A stretch of DNA of 64,000 nt from Candidatus Heimdallarchaeota archaeon (lineage in GTDB: Archaea > Asgardarchaeota > Heimdallarchaeia > Hodarchaeales > Hodarchaeaceae). The stretch lies in the NCBI GenBank assembly GCA_011364965.1, contig RDOB01000007.1, positions 1-64,000 on the forward strand, given 5' to 3'. The notes below the pieces were generated by a model. The model searched no databases. It saw only the letters and a program-made list of their open reading frames with translations, and had not been told where the DNA came from. A program made the position numbers and the translations under genes. Below are positions 1 to 9,318 of the stretch, one piece after another (the stretch's first letter is position 1; every line of letters begins with the position of its first letter).

Positions 1-363
1 CTCGCCAATGAATGTGATAAAATTTTTGCCTATATAGTACCTCCCACCTGTAAACTCGCAGGAAAAGCATTAACATCTCTTTACCGTAATCGATTTATGA
101 TTGAAACCTATTACAGACAGATGCATCGATTTCAAATGTTTACTTGTTCTCAACACCCAGCAGTTCGATATATTATAGTTCTCATTGCATTTTGGCTGTG
201 TAATTTCTGGGCCTATTTTAAATCACCTCTTAATTCCTTGAAATCATCTAGTCGTAGATGTCGGGTAGATTTTGTTTATACAGCGAACGATTTTTGTGAA
301 TTCCTTCTCACTTCGTGGCATTGGGCGATTTTTCAAGGATGTAATGCGTTTTCGAGGAGGTGA
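1..363 (+). CDS. Transposase, C-terminal fragment (IS4/ISH3-like DDE), cut by window edge
   Basis: The reading frame is open from base 1 to a TGA at 361-363 and gives about 120 residues. It contains YRNRFMIETYYRQM, which fits the Y-(2)-R-(3)-E signature around the third catalytic acid of IS4-type DDE transposases. A hydrophobic stretch with LCNFWAYFK follows, as in the tails of these enzymes. The N-terminal part with the two Asp residues lies left of the window, so I cannot tell whether the element is intact. I did not recognise a terminal inverted repeat in the 98 bases before the next gene. An ATG at 97 is only an internal methionine. The family call rests on the motif. Confidence 0.65.
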   Translation, partial: LANECDKIFAYIVPPTCKLAGKALTSLYRNRFMIETYYRQMHRFQMFTCSQHPAVRYIIVLIAFWLCNFWAYFKSPLNSLKSSSRRCRVDFVYTANDFCEFLLTSWHWAIFQGCNAFSRR

Positions 364-461
364 TACGAAGAACTGCCGTGTTTGACGACTTCTAAAACGA
401 GAATGAAATTTATCTGTCCCTTCAAATTTTCTTTCTACTGAGATGAAAAAGTAATTTAGAA

Positions 462-1148
462 ATGGTGAAGCAACCAATGGCATTACAGAGTGATATATTT
501 CCTCCAATTATTGTTTCTGAATATGCTATACAATTAATGCAAAAAGCTTTTAGATTAAAGCTTGGATTTCGTCCTGGTTTATCGAAAAATGAGCTTGAAT
601 CCCTCTTTCGCGAAATGCAATCCTCAGTAAAGGCCCTGAAATATTCTTATTTACCTATTGAAGAAATAGCATATCTTCCTGAAGTAAAAAACCTTAAAGA
701 AGGTGCATTGAAGCTAAAAGAAGCTATAAAGCCTGCTAAGGAAACTAAATCATCAAACCAGTACACATTCTCTGTAATTAGATGGGGAATAGGTATAATG
801 CAAGGAATGCAACGTAGAATAATGAATATGACTGTAGATATCGGATCAGGAATAGATGTAATTATTGTTCATGTAAGGAATGTGCAAATTCAGGAAAGAT
901 TGGTTCATACAAGAGCTTATGATTCTCAAAGAGATTATACAATCATGACCAACCTATTCACAATCAAGCCCAATATTAATCTTGTAGCAGCACTCCTTCC
1001 TCCTGCAGAGATAGGTGGATATATATCTGAAGCTATGTATTTAGGGCTAGAAGAACGGACTGAAGCAGCTGGAACTATACTACTACCACATCAGATTAAT
1101 TATAAAGAAGTTAATGCTGTCCTTCATCAGATTATAAGTCGAAGATGA
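462..1148 (+). CDS. Predicted RNA-binding protein with C-terminal EMAP/OB-fold domain (COG2517-like)
   Basis: This 228-residue protein has an N-terminal helical half (about 1-100) and a C-terminal half (about 115-228) that reads like a tRNA-binding EMAP/Myf OB fold. Visible points are VDIGSGIDV, TNLFTIKPN and LLPPAEIGGYISEAMYLG, matching the family's 'tNa..i..g..v...lpPaeigG..SEaMfLG' pattern. In archaea such stand-alone proteins are predicted to bind structured RNA or tRNA; no reaction is known. A second ATG lies five codons downstream (477) and could be the start. It is read towards the next gene, which is on the other strand. The domain call is by pattern only, and the N-terminal half is unassigned. 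Confidence 0.5.
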   Translation: MVKQPMALQSDIFPPIIVSEYAIQLMQKAFRLKLGFRPGLSKNELESLFREMQSSVKALKYSYLPIEEIAYLPEVKNLKEGALKLKEAIKPAKETKSSNQYTFSVIRWGIGIMQGMQRRIMNMTVDIGSGIDVIIVHVRNVQIQERLVHTRAYDSQRDYTIMTNLFTIKPNINLVAALLPPAEIGGYISEAMYLGLEERTEAAGTILLPHQINYKEVNAVLHQIISRR

Positions 1149-1166
1149 ATTTTTGTGAAAATTAAA

Positions 1167-1832
1167 TTATTTAAAAAGCTCAATCAATTCTTTTAGGTCA
1201 TTTGTTTCGCAAACATAATCAACAGCTCTCGCTACTCGATCATTTGAGGGATTTATAGCGATGGAAAATCCTGCTTCCTCAAACATCTCTATATCTGCTG
1301 TTGCATCTCCAATTGCTATAGACTTATTTGATGAAATATCAAATTTTTGCAGAACCTCTTTAAAAATAAGACCTTTTTTTCTCCAATTTACGTTAATCTT
1401 AACTTCACCTGTTAATATTCCACCATTTCGAATAATTTCATTACCTATCCAATAATCAAATTCATATTCTTTTCCAATTTTATCTACAATCTCTATTAGA
1501 CCCATAGAGATGATCGCAAGTTTACAACCCTTGGTTTTTAGAAATTTCATCAATTCATGAAAGCCTTCTCTTAATTTAATAGAGTCGATAGCCTTCAAAT
1601 ATTCGTGTTCCGATTTTCCAATCCAAACTTCTGCATCTGCCTTATCAAATTCCTCATAAGTGAGTTTTCCTAATAAGAATTGTTCTAAAATTTGTTTTCC
1701 GTGGGTTTCCCATGTCCCAAAGTACTTATGAACATCTTCCCAAGAAGATCTGCTAGGTGTAAGCGTACCATCAAAATCAAACGCGATCAATGTTTCGTTT
1801 GAAAGCTGTGGAATTTTGGAGGGTTTTTTCAT
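1167..1832 (-). CDS. HAD-superfamily phosphatase, SerB-like (subclass IB)
   Basis: The 221-residue protein is probably a cytoplasmic phosphomonoesterase. Motif I is DFDGT at residues 19-23 (D19 nucleophile, D21 acid). Motif II is the serine in IISMG (about 109). The motif III region is GDATADIEMF (about 173-182). The helical cap between motifs I and II and the overall length fit phosphoserine phosphatase-like HAD-IB enzymes. The sequence does not settle whether phosphoserine is the substrate; other small phosphoesters are possible. It is convergent with the upstream EMAP-domain gene and divergent from the TTG-start gene at 1984. Confidence 0.8.
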   Translation of the reverse strand: MKKPSKIPQLSNETLIAFDFDGTLTPSRSSWEDVHKYFGTWETHGKQILEQFLLGKLTYEEFDKADAEVWIGKSEHEYLKAIDSIKLREGFHELMKFLKTKGCKLAIISMGLIEIVDKIGKEYEFDYWIGNEIIRNGGILTGEVKINVNWRKKGLIFKEVLQKFDISSNKSIAIGDATADIEMFEEAGFSIAINPSNDRVARAVDYVCETNDLKELIELFK

Positions 1833-1983
1833 GAAAAGGGCACAAAATTTCTCACTAAAAATGCTTTTCTCTCGGAAAAGCTTATTTAAGATTATATCCT
1901 AAATTGCTGAAAGAAGGTAAACAATTAAGAGCTTGAAAAATTATTGTATTAAGATTATTAGAAATCATCATAGGTGAGAAATT

Positions 1984-3012
1984 TTGCGAGTAATTGTGAG
2001 TGGGATCAGTGGCTCGGGAAGATCAGATGCTGTAAAAGATCTAGAGAAATATATTGAGAAAAATTACCCGAAAAAGAAATTAGTTGTTATGAATACTAAT
2101 CGAATGATGTTTGCTGCTGCTAAAGAAATGGGGATGGATGTAAAGCGCGAAAAAATGCTTGATCTCTCTCCTCCAACGTTACAAGCGTTAAGATCAACTG
2201 TTTTTGAAGGGATAATTCGAGAAGTTGAAGAATTAGAAAAATCCAAGCAAGATATCGCTATTATTATAAATACTCACGCAACTTTTAGATGGAGGGAGCA
2301 CCTCGTACAAGGATGGGATTTCTTTCATTTAACAAAATTGAAGCCTGATATTTTCATAACTGTAATTAATGTTATAAATGATATCTTTGAAACATTAGAA
2401 GCAAACCCGTTATGGGGAGGTATGAATAACCGCCTTCAATTAGGTATCTGGCAAGAAGAGGAAGCTTTTACAACAAAATTAATGGCAGAGATTCTGAAAA
2501 AACCTTTCTATATTGTTGCTCGTCGTCAACCTCCTGAGACGCTTTATCGCCTTATTTTTGAACACGAGGTAAGTGAGAAAGTCTATCTTTCATATCCCAT
2601 GACCCATATTAAGGATGATTCAAAAAAAAAAGAAATTGAGAATCTCGCAATCGAACTCCGGAACCTAGGGTTTGTTGTATTTGATCCTGGTACCATGGAG
2701 CTTGAAAAAGTGCATGTTGAGATTCCAGATGATATTCGTAAGTTCGATTTTTATCAAACGGTATACCGAGATTTTCAACTAATAGATCAAGGTACAATGG
2801 TGGTAGTATTCTATCCTGAAATAGTTCATTCATCTGGAGTAGTAAATGAGCAAGCATATGGCTTCAGAAACAACAAGTATGTATTTGCAGTATTTCCTGC
2901 GAAGAATTATAGTCCCTTTACGTCATTTTTCGCTGATAAAACATTCTACTCTGTTGATGAACTCATATCTTTTCTAAAAAATGAATTTATTCTATCTAAA
3001 AAGAATAAGTAA
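1984..3012 (+). CDS. P-loop (adenylate kinase-like) domain fused to nucleoside 2-deoxyribosyltransferase-like domain
   Basis: The 342-residue protein has two domains. The N-terminal part (1-185) resembles archaeal AdkA-type nucleotide kinases, with a P-loop GISGSGRS at 7-14 in which the usual Lys is Arg. The C-terminal part (about 198-335) reads VYLSYPMTHI, a GFVVFDPG strand, a late Asp (FQLIDQGTMVVVFYP) and SSGVVNEQAYG. That order of strand, Asp and S-x-G-x-x-x-E is typical of nucleoside 2-deoxyribosyltransferase-like folds. A role in nucleotide salvage or sensing is inference. The start is TTG, supported by AGGTGAG seven bases upstream; no in-frame ATG keeps the P-loop. Confidence 0.6.
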   Translation: MRVIVSGISGSGRSDAVKDLEKYIEKNYPKKKLVVMNTNRMMFAAAKEMGMDVKREKMLDLSPPTLQALRSTVFEGIIREVEELEKSKQDIAIIINTHATFRWREHLVQGWDFFHLTKLKPDIFITVINVINDIFETLEANPLWGGMNNRLQLGIWQEEEAFTTKLMAEILKKPFYIVARRQPPETLYRLIFEHEVSEKVYLSYPMTHIKDDSKKKEIENLAIELRNLGFVVFDPGTMELEKVHVEIPDDIRKFDFYQTVYRDFQLIDQGTMVVVFYPEIVHSSGVVNEQAYGFRNNKYVFAVFPAKNYSPFTSFFADKTFYSVDELISFLKNEFILSKKNK

Positions 3013-3022
3013 TGAATCTAAA

Positions 3023-3056
3023 AGGAAAAAATGAGAGAGGGATTATTTAACCTCTC
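3023..3056 (-). terminator. Hairpin plus T-tract, overlapping the stop codon
   Basis: On the minus strand GAGAGG (3056-3051) pairs with CCTCTC (3040-3035) around a 10-base loop that holds the stop codon of the phospholipase-like gene. A T-rich run follows. It looks like an intrinsic-type terminator. Confidence 0.5.
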
Positions 3057-4240
3057 TTACGGAAGAAGATGATAGATACTCCAATAAAAGATAATAAGCT
3101 AAGCGGTAATTCGAAACTAGGTGAAGTTTGTCCTGTTGTTGTGGTTGTAGTCGTTGTCGATGTGAAAGGTTTCACTGGCAATGAAGGGTACCATAAAGTA
3201 TCATCTGAAGTCGTTGTCCATCCATTAGGAGGAGTAGTAGTTTCTAATTCTAATGATGCAAGAGTAGTGGAATTAATTTTATTTATTAAATCTGAGTCCA
3301 ACATAGCAGTATACCAAAGGTTTGCTGTTGTAACAGCTGCTAGATCTATCCTGCCGCTCCACATATCACCTATAACACTCCACATATTATCCGACCATGA
3401 TGAATTTAATTCAAACATATCGTCTGCATCTAGTATATCTGATACATTGGCTAAACCTGTTTCTATTGACGCTACTGTCTGATTAAATGGAGCTTCGATA
3501 TATGTTGCTGATTTATGAGAAAAAATTACCTCATCTAGATGTCCATATGTAGGATTTTCAGTCATAGTATTTTCTGTATATCCATGAATTCCAGAATGGC
3601 CTGAAAGCTGACCATCATAATCAGCTGTCCCGTGGAAGGGCATAGTTGCATCTGCTGCATAATGAGATACATAACACATTGTGATCATAACCAGTGTCCA
3701 TTTTGTATTATTTGTTGGATCAGAACCTAGATCTATCATATATTGAGTCAGATCACGTGTGTAGTTAAGTACTGCCCATTCAATCACTCCTTTCCGATAT
3801 TTATCAGAGCTATAGGAGACATTTATCGCTACAAAATCAATATCTTCATTTGTAAATACGCCATCTATTAAATGGGCGTTTGCGGGATCATGTTCATCAT
3901 ATACATCGCCACTAGATGTTTTCAAGTTGTGATCATCAAAATGCCTGGGCTCTTCCTTCATAAATAATACATTACTTCTATCTTCAACTACTGATCTATA
4001 ACCATCGGGGTCATTTCCATGAACATCAAAAAAAGTCGAATAATTTCTAAAGAAATCATTCCATGGTAATGGCAATGATTCGATTGCTTCAGTCGCAATT
4101 TTGCCATGAGTCTGAGTAGACCAAGCACGAACCCTCGAGATCGGTGATTGGACAGTTAAGGAAAAACCTATGGCAAATAGTACCAAGATGATAATTGAAT
4201 TTTTGGTTAGAGTTTTTTTCCTTGCATACAAGTTATTCAA
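3047..4240 (-). CDS. Secreted zinc-dependent phospholipase C / S1-P1 nuclease-like protein, membrane anchored
   Basis: This 397-residue surface protein has an N-terminal signal helix (about 14-32). Cleavage after RVRA would give a mature N-terminus AWSTQTHGKIA, where Trp and His match the family's N-terminal zinc ligands. Further ligand-like residues are PRHFDDHN and HYAADATMPFHGT (H...D...H), the family's zinc-binding core. The family cuts phospholipid head groups or phosphodiesters using three zinc ions. A run of eight Thr, then SPSFELPLSLLSF and RKRG, forms a stalk and C-terminal membrane anchor. It is the last gene of the same-strand run with the ABC importer (177 bases after the permease), which suggests the importer takes up one of its products. 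Phospholipase and nuclease activity cannot be told apart here. Confidence 0.75.
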   Translation of the reverse strand: MNNLYARKKTLTKNSIIILVLFAIGFSLTVQSPISRVRAWSTQTHGKIATEAIESLPLPWNDFFRNYSTFFDVHGNDPDGYRSVVEDRSNVLFMKEEPRHFDDHNLKTSSGDVYDEHDPANAHLIDGVFTNEDIDFVAINVSYSSDKYRKGVIEWAVLNYTRDLTQYMIDLGSDPTNNTKWTLVMITMCYVSHYAADATMPFHGTADYDGQLSGHSGIHGYTENTMTENPTYGHLDEVIFSHKSATYIEAPFNQTVASIETGLANVSDILDADDMFELNSSWSDNMWSVIGDMWSGRIDLAAVTTANLWYTAMLDSDLINKINSTTLASLELETTTPPNGWTTTSDDTLWYPSLPVKPFTSTTTTTTTTGQTSPSFELPLSLLSFIGVSIIFFRKRG

Positions 4241-4383
4241 ATCCTCTTCTATTTCTAAGTTCTTTTCTAATAATAGAATAAAACAAATCGAAGTCTGTAT
4301 CCGTAGTTGAATCTTTTTTCTATATAAATCATATTATCGATGAAACAATTGTTATTTAGGCTAAAATTTTCCTCTTAATAGAT

Positions 4384-4414
4384 AAAAAAAAGGAGTAGAG
4401 GATTTGTACTACTC
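4384..4414 (-). terminator. Intrinsic-type terminator after the ABC permease
   Basis: On the minus strand GAGTAG (4414-4409) pairs with CTACTC (4398-4393) around a 10-base loop, followed by eight T (4391-4384). It lies four bases after the permease stop codon and may separate permease from phospholipase transcription. Confidence 0.6.
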
Positions 4415-4417
4415 TTT

Positions 4418-6802
4418 TTATATACCTGTGAGAGCTTCTGACTGACTTTTCAGACCTACACTCGTAATGAGAATTGAAATGCTCTGAACGGTCATTAAAA
4501 TTAAACCTAATACTGCAGCTAGAGGTGCACCTTGCCCTATTAAACCTGAGTTATAAATATCGTAGATGGTCCATGTAGAAGTTGCAAAACGTCCAGGATC
4601 GGGAACAAAATCAACTAAAAGGATTGTGGTACTTACTTCGCTCATACAATAGACCAAAGAGATCAAAGACCCTGCAAACAGGCTTAATGCGACAATGGGA
4701 AGAGTTATCTTAGTTATTGTTTTTATACGACTTGCACCGAGATTTAAAGCGGCCTCTTCGAGGGCTATGTCTGTTTGACTCATCCCTGCATAAGCTGCCC
4801 GAACTGTGAAGGGGAACTTTCGTACAGTATATGCTAGTATTAGTAAAAGAACTGGAGAAATAGCAGGATTCATTGATAACTCAATCTTAGTGAATGAATA
4901 AAAGATTAAATTAAGTAACCACATTGGAAATGCCAAAATTTGAAGTAAATTTAAAATTGCATCAAGTATAGGGATGGTTCCCCCAAGTAAAATCGCTGGA
5001 TTTGCAATTACGCTTCCTAAATAATCTTGAAATGCATTGAAAGTCGTAGGTTCCATTAAATTCAATGGAAAAGGCAATGTTTCAGTGTAGAAAATATAGA
5101 GGTATCCAAAACCAATGACAATACCTGGAATAGCAAGAGGTAGTGTTACAATGGTATCTAACAATCCTTTTCCTGGAAAATCCTTCCGTGCTAATATATA
5201 TGCAATTATGGTTGCAATGATTATGATCAGGAACGTAGCAACCACAGAATACCAGAACATATTTATAATACTTGTGATGATTTTCTCTCTAATTGCTTCA
5301 CCTAGGTCACCACTAATACCTAAAATTGAGAGGAATGGATCTAAAGTAAATTCTCCTGTACCAGGTTTCGTAACAGCAAATAGGAAAGTTCCCACATGAG
5401 GTATTAGGGCAATAGGCATAAAGATTATGAAAAAAATATAGATAATTACTCTTTTAACAAGTGAAGCATCCTGTGCTCTTGGTTCCCCTACTCTTCCCTT
5501 GCTGATCATTGCATATCGTCTTAGAGAAACAAATTGTCGGATTATTAGAAATCCAATCATCGCAATTATTACCATAATAGCAGCTAAGGCTGCAGCTATA
5601 GGATTAATTATAAAATAACCTTGAAGAGAAGGAATTTGAAGGTTATTTAAGACATAAGTAGTCATATATTCAAAATCTAAGGCCTGTTGCAATCCTCTGA
5701 AAATTAAAGGCGTACCCAGATCCTCGAGAGAGAGTATAAACGTCAGAATTGCACCTGCTGCAATACCTGGAATCGCAAGAGGCATAGTAATTTTTCTAAG
5801 TAAAGTGAAATTATTTGCCCCCATATTTTCTGCTTGTTCTTCAAGAGAAGGATCAATATTGACCAATGATGAATAAGAGTTAAGATAGACGAGTGTATAA
5901 AAGTGCAAGGTCTGAACAATCATGATTCCTATATTTCCTCCAAATACCATCTTGATATTGAACATTGGAAATAGAAAATTATCGTTGATTATTCCATTGA
6001 TTCCAAGAAATTTATCAAACCCAATAGTTCCAACAAATGGAGGTATTATTAGTGGCAGTAGCATTATTGATCGTAAAAAGGTTTTTCCAGCAAATTTATA
6101 ACGTGCCATTACAAGAGCCAATCCAGCTCCAATTAATAAGGATAATATAGTAGTACCAGTTGCTACAAAGAGTGAATTTCCTATTGCCCCGAAATCAGGA
6201 CCCTGAATGATCCATTTTGTCCCAATTATTCCTGGAAAATTAGGATTTTGTTCAGATAGGGGCTCAGCAAGAAAAGCTTCGGAAAAACCTACATTAGAGG
6301 TTCCAAATGCTCTACCTCCCCATAGCTCTTCTCGTTGAAAAATTGTAAGGTATGCTTCTCCGAAAAAGGCTAGGAACATAATTATGAAACCGAAAATCCA
6401 TAAAGTTCCTATTAACCACTTAATCTTTTTTTCTGTAACAATCTTATAAATTGGTGATATGGTTTCTTGAGTTCTGCCTGTTCCAAGCAGTTCTAACTGT
6501 TCAGTTTTGTATCTCTGGACAATAATCCGATAAAAAACCGTTGGTATAATAATATAAAGGATTGTAATTAGTGATAATACTAAATTTAAAACATCTGTTC
6601 GAATTATCGTTCCCAAAACTGTATCTGATTCAATGCTATTGGCTAACGACGCATAAAGAATTAGAACAACTGGTAGAATCAGAAAAATTCCAAAGAATAA
6701 ATACGAAAATACCACAAAGCCTGCTGTAAGTTTATCAGCACGTGCAAATCGTTCTTTAAATGTTTCTTTTTTCACACTAACAGTTTCAGTAGCAGTAACC
6801 AT
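4418..6802 (-). CDS. ABC transporter permease, two permease domains in one chain (FbpB-like)
   Basis: The 794-residue integral membrane protein carries two permease units. Each has the cytoplasmic EAA loop that docks the ATPase: about residues 320-345 (EEQAENMGANNF) and about 680-705 (LEEAALNLGASRI). The paired EAA loops and the glycine-rich helices fit the ferric-iron/sulfonate/phosphonate-type FbpB permeases, usually near 500-550 residues. The extra length comes from a long N-terminus with two or three additional helices (about 30-150) and an extracellular stretch near 150-205. Binding protein and ATPase genes lie directly upstream on the same strand. Iron, a phosphonate or another small anion are all possible substrates. 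Confidence 0.88.
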   Translation of the reverse strand: MVTATETVSVKKETFKERFARADKLTAGFVVFSYLFFGIFLILPVVLILYASLANSIESDTVLGTIIRTDVLNLVLSLITILYIIIPTVFYRIIVQRYKTEQLELLGTGRTQETISPIYKIVTEKKIKWLIGTLWIFGFIIMFLAFFGEAYLTIFQREELWGGRAFGTSNVGFSEAFLAEPLSEQNPNFPGIIGTKWIIQGPDFGAIGNSLFVATGTTILSLLIGAGLALVMARYKFAGKTFLRSIMLLPLIIPPFVGTIGFDKFLGINGIINDNFLFPMFNIKMVFGGNIGIMIVQTLHFYTLVYLNSYSSLVNIDPSLEEQAENMGANNFTLLRKITMPLAIPGIAAGAILTFILSLEDLGTPLIFRGLQQALDFEYMTTYVLNNLQIPSLQGYFIINPIAAALAAIMVIIAMIGFLIIRQFVSLRRYAMISKGRVGEPRAQDASLVKRVIIYIFFIIFMPIALIPHVGTFLFAVTKPGTGEFTLDPFLSILGISGDLGEAIREKIITSIINMFWYSVVATFLIIIIATIIAYILARKDFPGKGLLDTIVTLPLAIPGIVIGFGYLYIFYTETLPFPLNLMEPTTFNAFQDYLGSVIANPAILLGGTIPILDAILNLLQILAFPMWLLNLIFYSFTKIELSMNPAISPVLLLILAYTVRKFPFTVRAAYAGMSQTDIALEEAALNLGASRIKTITKITLPIVALSLFAGSLISLVYCMSEVSTTILLVDFVPDPGRFATSTWTIYDIYNSGLIGQGAPLAAVLGLILMTVQSISILITSVGLKSQSEALTGI

Positions 6803-6918
6803 AGAATAACCTCATAGAATTAATATGCTAAAAAAAGTGAAATGAGCTTAAAATTTTTTTCTGAGTGAGAGAGATAAAAAAGAAAAAAGAGAAGGAAGAG
6901 GAAGTTTACTTTTATTAG

Positions 6919-9024
6919 CTATTTTTTCTTTCTCTTGTTAAAAATAACCAAGAGCATGAAAATAGGTATAACCGGAAGTAGGAAGAAACCTGGGGAGGGT
7001 TTAAATGGGGCACTAGTTGTTAATGGTTCATTATAAATCTCAATAGATGCATCAACGATAATCGAATTTCCTTCTTCATAAATGATGATAGCTAAAACAG
7101 AATGTTCACCATTAGGTAATTCAGTGGTGTTCACTGGAACAGAAAAGCTGTTTAAACTTGAAGCTTGAGTCGCAGTCCAAATTATTTTCCCTGTACTAGC
7201 AGATATAATGAACAGTTGAACCTCTGAAGGAGTAAATCCAGTTCCACTCGGGATAGTTCCTGTAATTGCCGTCACATTACCAACTACTCCAGTGGGAGGT
7301 GTGATCGTATAAGTTGGAGGAATAATTTCTGAATTTACATGGAAGTTTACCCAATCAATGTATGTTGTACCCATATGCTCTGTTGCAATTGTTAAAACGC
7401 TATGTGGCCCATCTGCTAATCCTGTTAATTCCACCAAGCATTCAAATGGAGCTTCCTCATCAGTAAGACTTTCTTCTCCATCTAAAATGAATTTAATGTC
7501 TTTTGTCCCATAAAGATAAGTATAATTTGCATAATCTTGTGGGATAATTGAAACATTTATATCAGTAGTGAGAACCTGACCGCTGGTTACGCCTGAAATG
7601 TCCGCAGAATAAGGATTGAAATATTCTCCGTTATCATTGTTATCATTTGATTCAGCAATCGCTTTCTCGGACGCAGATTTGTACCGAGCCTTTGCTGCTG
7701 CTTTCCAAGATGCAATATATGGTTCTATTGACGCGGGACTAGCTAGGTATTCAGCTTGAACAGTTTTACATTCCTCTGCGGTTATCGAAGGTTGTCCCAT
7801 CGTTCGTACAACCGATCGAAATTCAGCTGTAGAAAGGTTACCTCCACCATTAAGGTATAAATCTACTATTTGAGCCCATGTTTCTACAAGTTCATTGTGG
7901 GCATCAGTGATTGTTGCTCGGAAATAGTATGTAAACGCGTCATAGTTATTGACAGCTTCATCTTCATCGAATGGAATGCCAATATTATTAATAGCATTGT
8001 TATAAGCATTTTCCAAATCTGGACGTGCATTTCCTTGTTCACTTGAATAATCAAAAGCATCAGCTCGGATTGGAAGGCGATTAAATCGCCGATCTAGCCA
8101 GATAGCCTGCGCTTCCTTAGATAGGACAAATTTAATGAATTCTTGCGTAACTTCGGGATCATCACATGATGAAGCCATAGCAATCGGATCTCCATTAATA
8201 ATCGATTGCCCTGTAGGAATCACATATTCACACTCAGGGTTCTCATTCATTGCCTGATAACCATAAAAATCTATTGTCATTGCTGCTGCTTGAGGCCCTG
8301 TTATTACTGAATCACGTGTTGGACCTGATTCCCCAGTCATTTTGGAATTTCCTCCTATCATTGTCATGAGCTGCCAGCCCATTTCCCATCCAAAAGCTTG
8401 TGTAATAATCTGATAACATCTAGTATTACTCGTGGTTAAGGGAGCATCACCCATTGCTTCTGCAAATTGCGTTCTTCCGAGGAACCACTCTGGATCAGCG
8501 AGATCTTGCCATGTTTCAGGCATCTCTAAACCATATTTTTCTAGGTTTGCATGATTTATTGTATAACCAAAAGATGACAAAGCAGCTGCAACCCAAAGAT
8601 AATCCTCGTTCTCATCTTTAAGATTCATCGAAACACCTGCAACTTCAGCAGGGATTTCATTATCGATCATGTCAATCAAATCTGGATCATCCATAGGTGC
8701 AAGTAGGCCATAATTTGCCACAATGGAGAAAACTGTCGGGCCACCGCCCCAACAGAAATCAATGGTATGTGTTGTACTCTGAATTGCTTTTGCCCAAGCG
8801 GCATTAGTAGTTAATTCTAGCCAAGTGATTTCTACATCCAATTCGGGATGAGCGGCCTTGAATTCCGATTCAAATTCTTCATATATTGTACCATCGTGCC
8901 GAGTGATCGCGGTTAAAGTAACCGTTTGCTTAGTTTCCTTCGGATAAGCCGAAATAGAGGCAAGAGGCACTAATATGGATAAGATAATAAAAAATGATAT
9001 CAAAACTTTTTTCTTAATTCTCAT
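6919..9024 (-). CDS. ABC transporter substrate-binding protein with Ig-like C-terminal region and membrane anchor
   Basis: This 701-residue surface protein has a signal helix (8-27), then a family 1/6-type solute-binding domain (about 35-420). Typical phrases are TAITRHDGTIYEEFESEF at the start, a FCWGGG loop near 90, PETWQDLADPEWF and the terminal FVLSKEAQAIW. Residues about 480-660 look like one or two Ig-like beta domains, absent from ordinary binding proteins. The C-terminus has PSPGFF, a hydrophobic helix and NKRKKK, so it is held by a C-terminal anchor and not by a lipobox Cys. It is followed after 116 bases by the permease. The paired tyrosines of bacterial ferric-binding proteins are not obvious, so iron is not proven. 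Confidence 0.82.
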   Translation of the reverse strand: MRIKKKVLISFFIILSILVPLASISAYPKETKQTVTLTAITRHDGTIYEEFESEFKAAHPELDVEITWLELTTNAAWAKAIQSTTHTIDFCWGGGPTVFSIVANYGLLAPMDDPDLIDMIDNEIPAEVAGVSMNLKDENEDYLWVAAALSSFGYTINHANLEKYGLEMPETWQDLADPEWFLGRTQFAEAMGDAPLTTSNTRCYQIITQAFGWEMGWQLMTMIGGNSKMTGESGPTRDSVITGPQAAAMTIDFYGYQAMNENPECEYVIPTGQSIINGDPIAMASSCDDPEVTQEFIKFVLSKEAQAIWLDRRFNRLPIRADAFDYSSEQGNARPDLENAYNNAINNIGIPFDEDEAVNNYDAFTYYFRATITDAHNELVETWAQIVDLYLNGGGNLSTAEFRSVVRTMGQPSITAEECKTVQAEYLASPASIEPYIASWKAAAKARYKSASEKAIAESNDNNDNGEYFNPYSADISGVTSGQVLTTDINVSIIPQDYANYTYLYGTKDIKFILDGEESLTDEEAPFECLVELTGLADGPHSVLTIATEHMGTTYIDWVNFHVNSEIIPPTYTITPPTGVVGNVTAITGTIPSGTGFTPSEVQLFIISASTGKIIWTATQASSLNSFSVPVNTTELPNGEHSVLAIIIYEEGNSIIVDASIEIYNEPLTTSAPFKPSPGFFLLPVIPIFMLLVIFNKRKKK

Positions 9025-9318
9025 AATGAAAGACCATCCAAATGGGATCTTCAGATATTATGTCCGCATTCAGATTTTAATAGTTTTTCCATGATATTTT
9101 TAGTATTCTGCTCTAGGTTAAAATTAACTAAATAAAAATTCTCTTTTACAAGCTTCTTTTAAATTATTGCTTTAAAAAGGACGAAAAATTGTTTCAATAA
9201 TATAAATAGGTGTTTCTTTAACTAAAAACTAGAGTGACAACCTGATTGTTAAGAAAAAGAAAATAAAAGGAAAAAACGAATGAAAAACTTTTCCTAATCA
9301 AGGGTTAAGTTTCTAATT

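Noticed and set aside
3069..3482. Plus-strand ORF of 137 codons
   Set aside because: It is the antisense shadow of the phospholipase-like gene, including its Thr stalk read as poly-Val.
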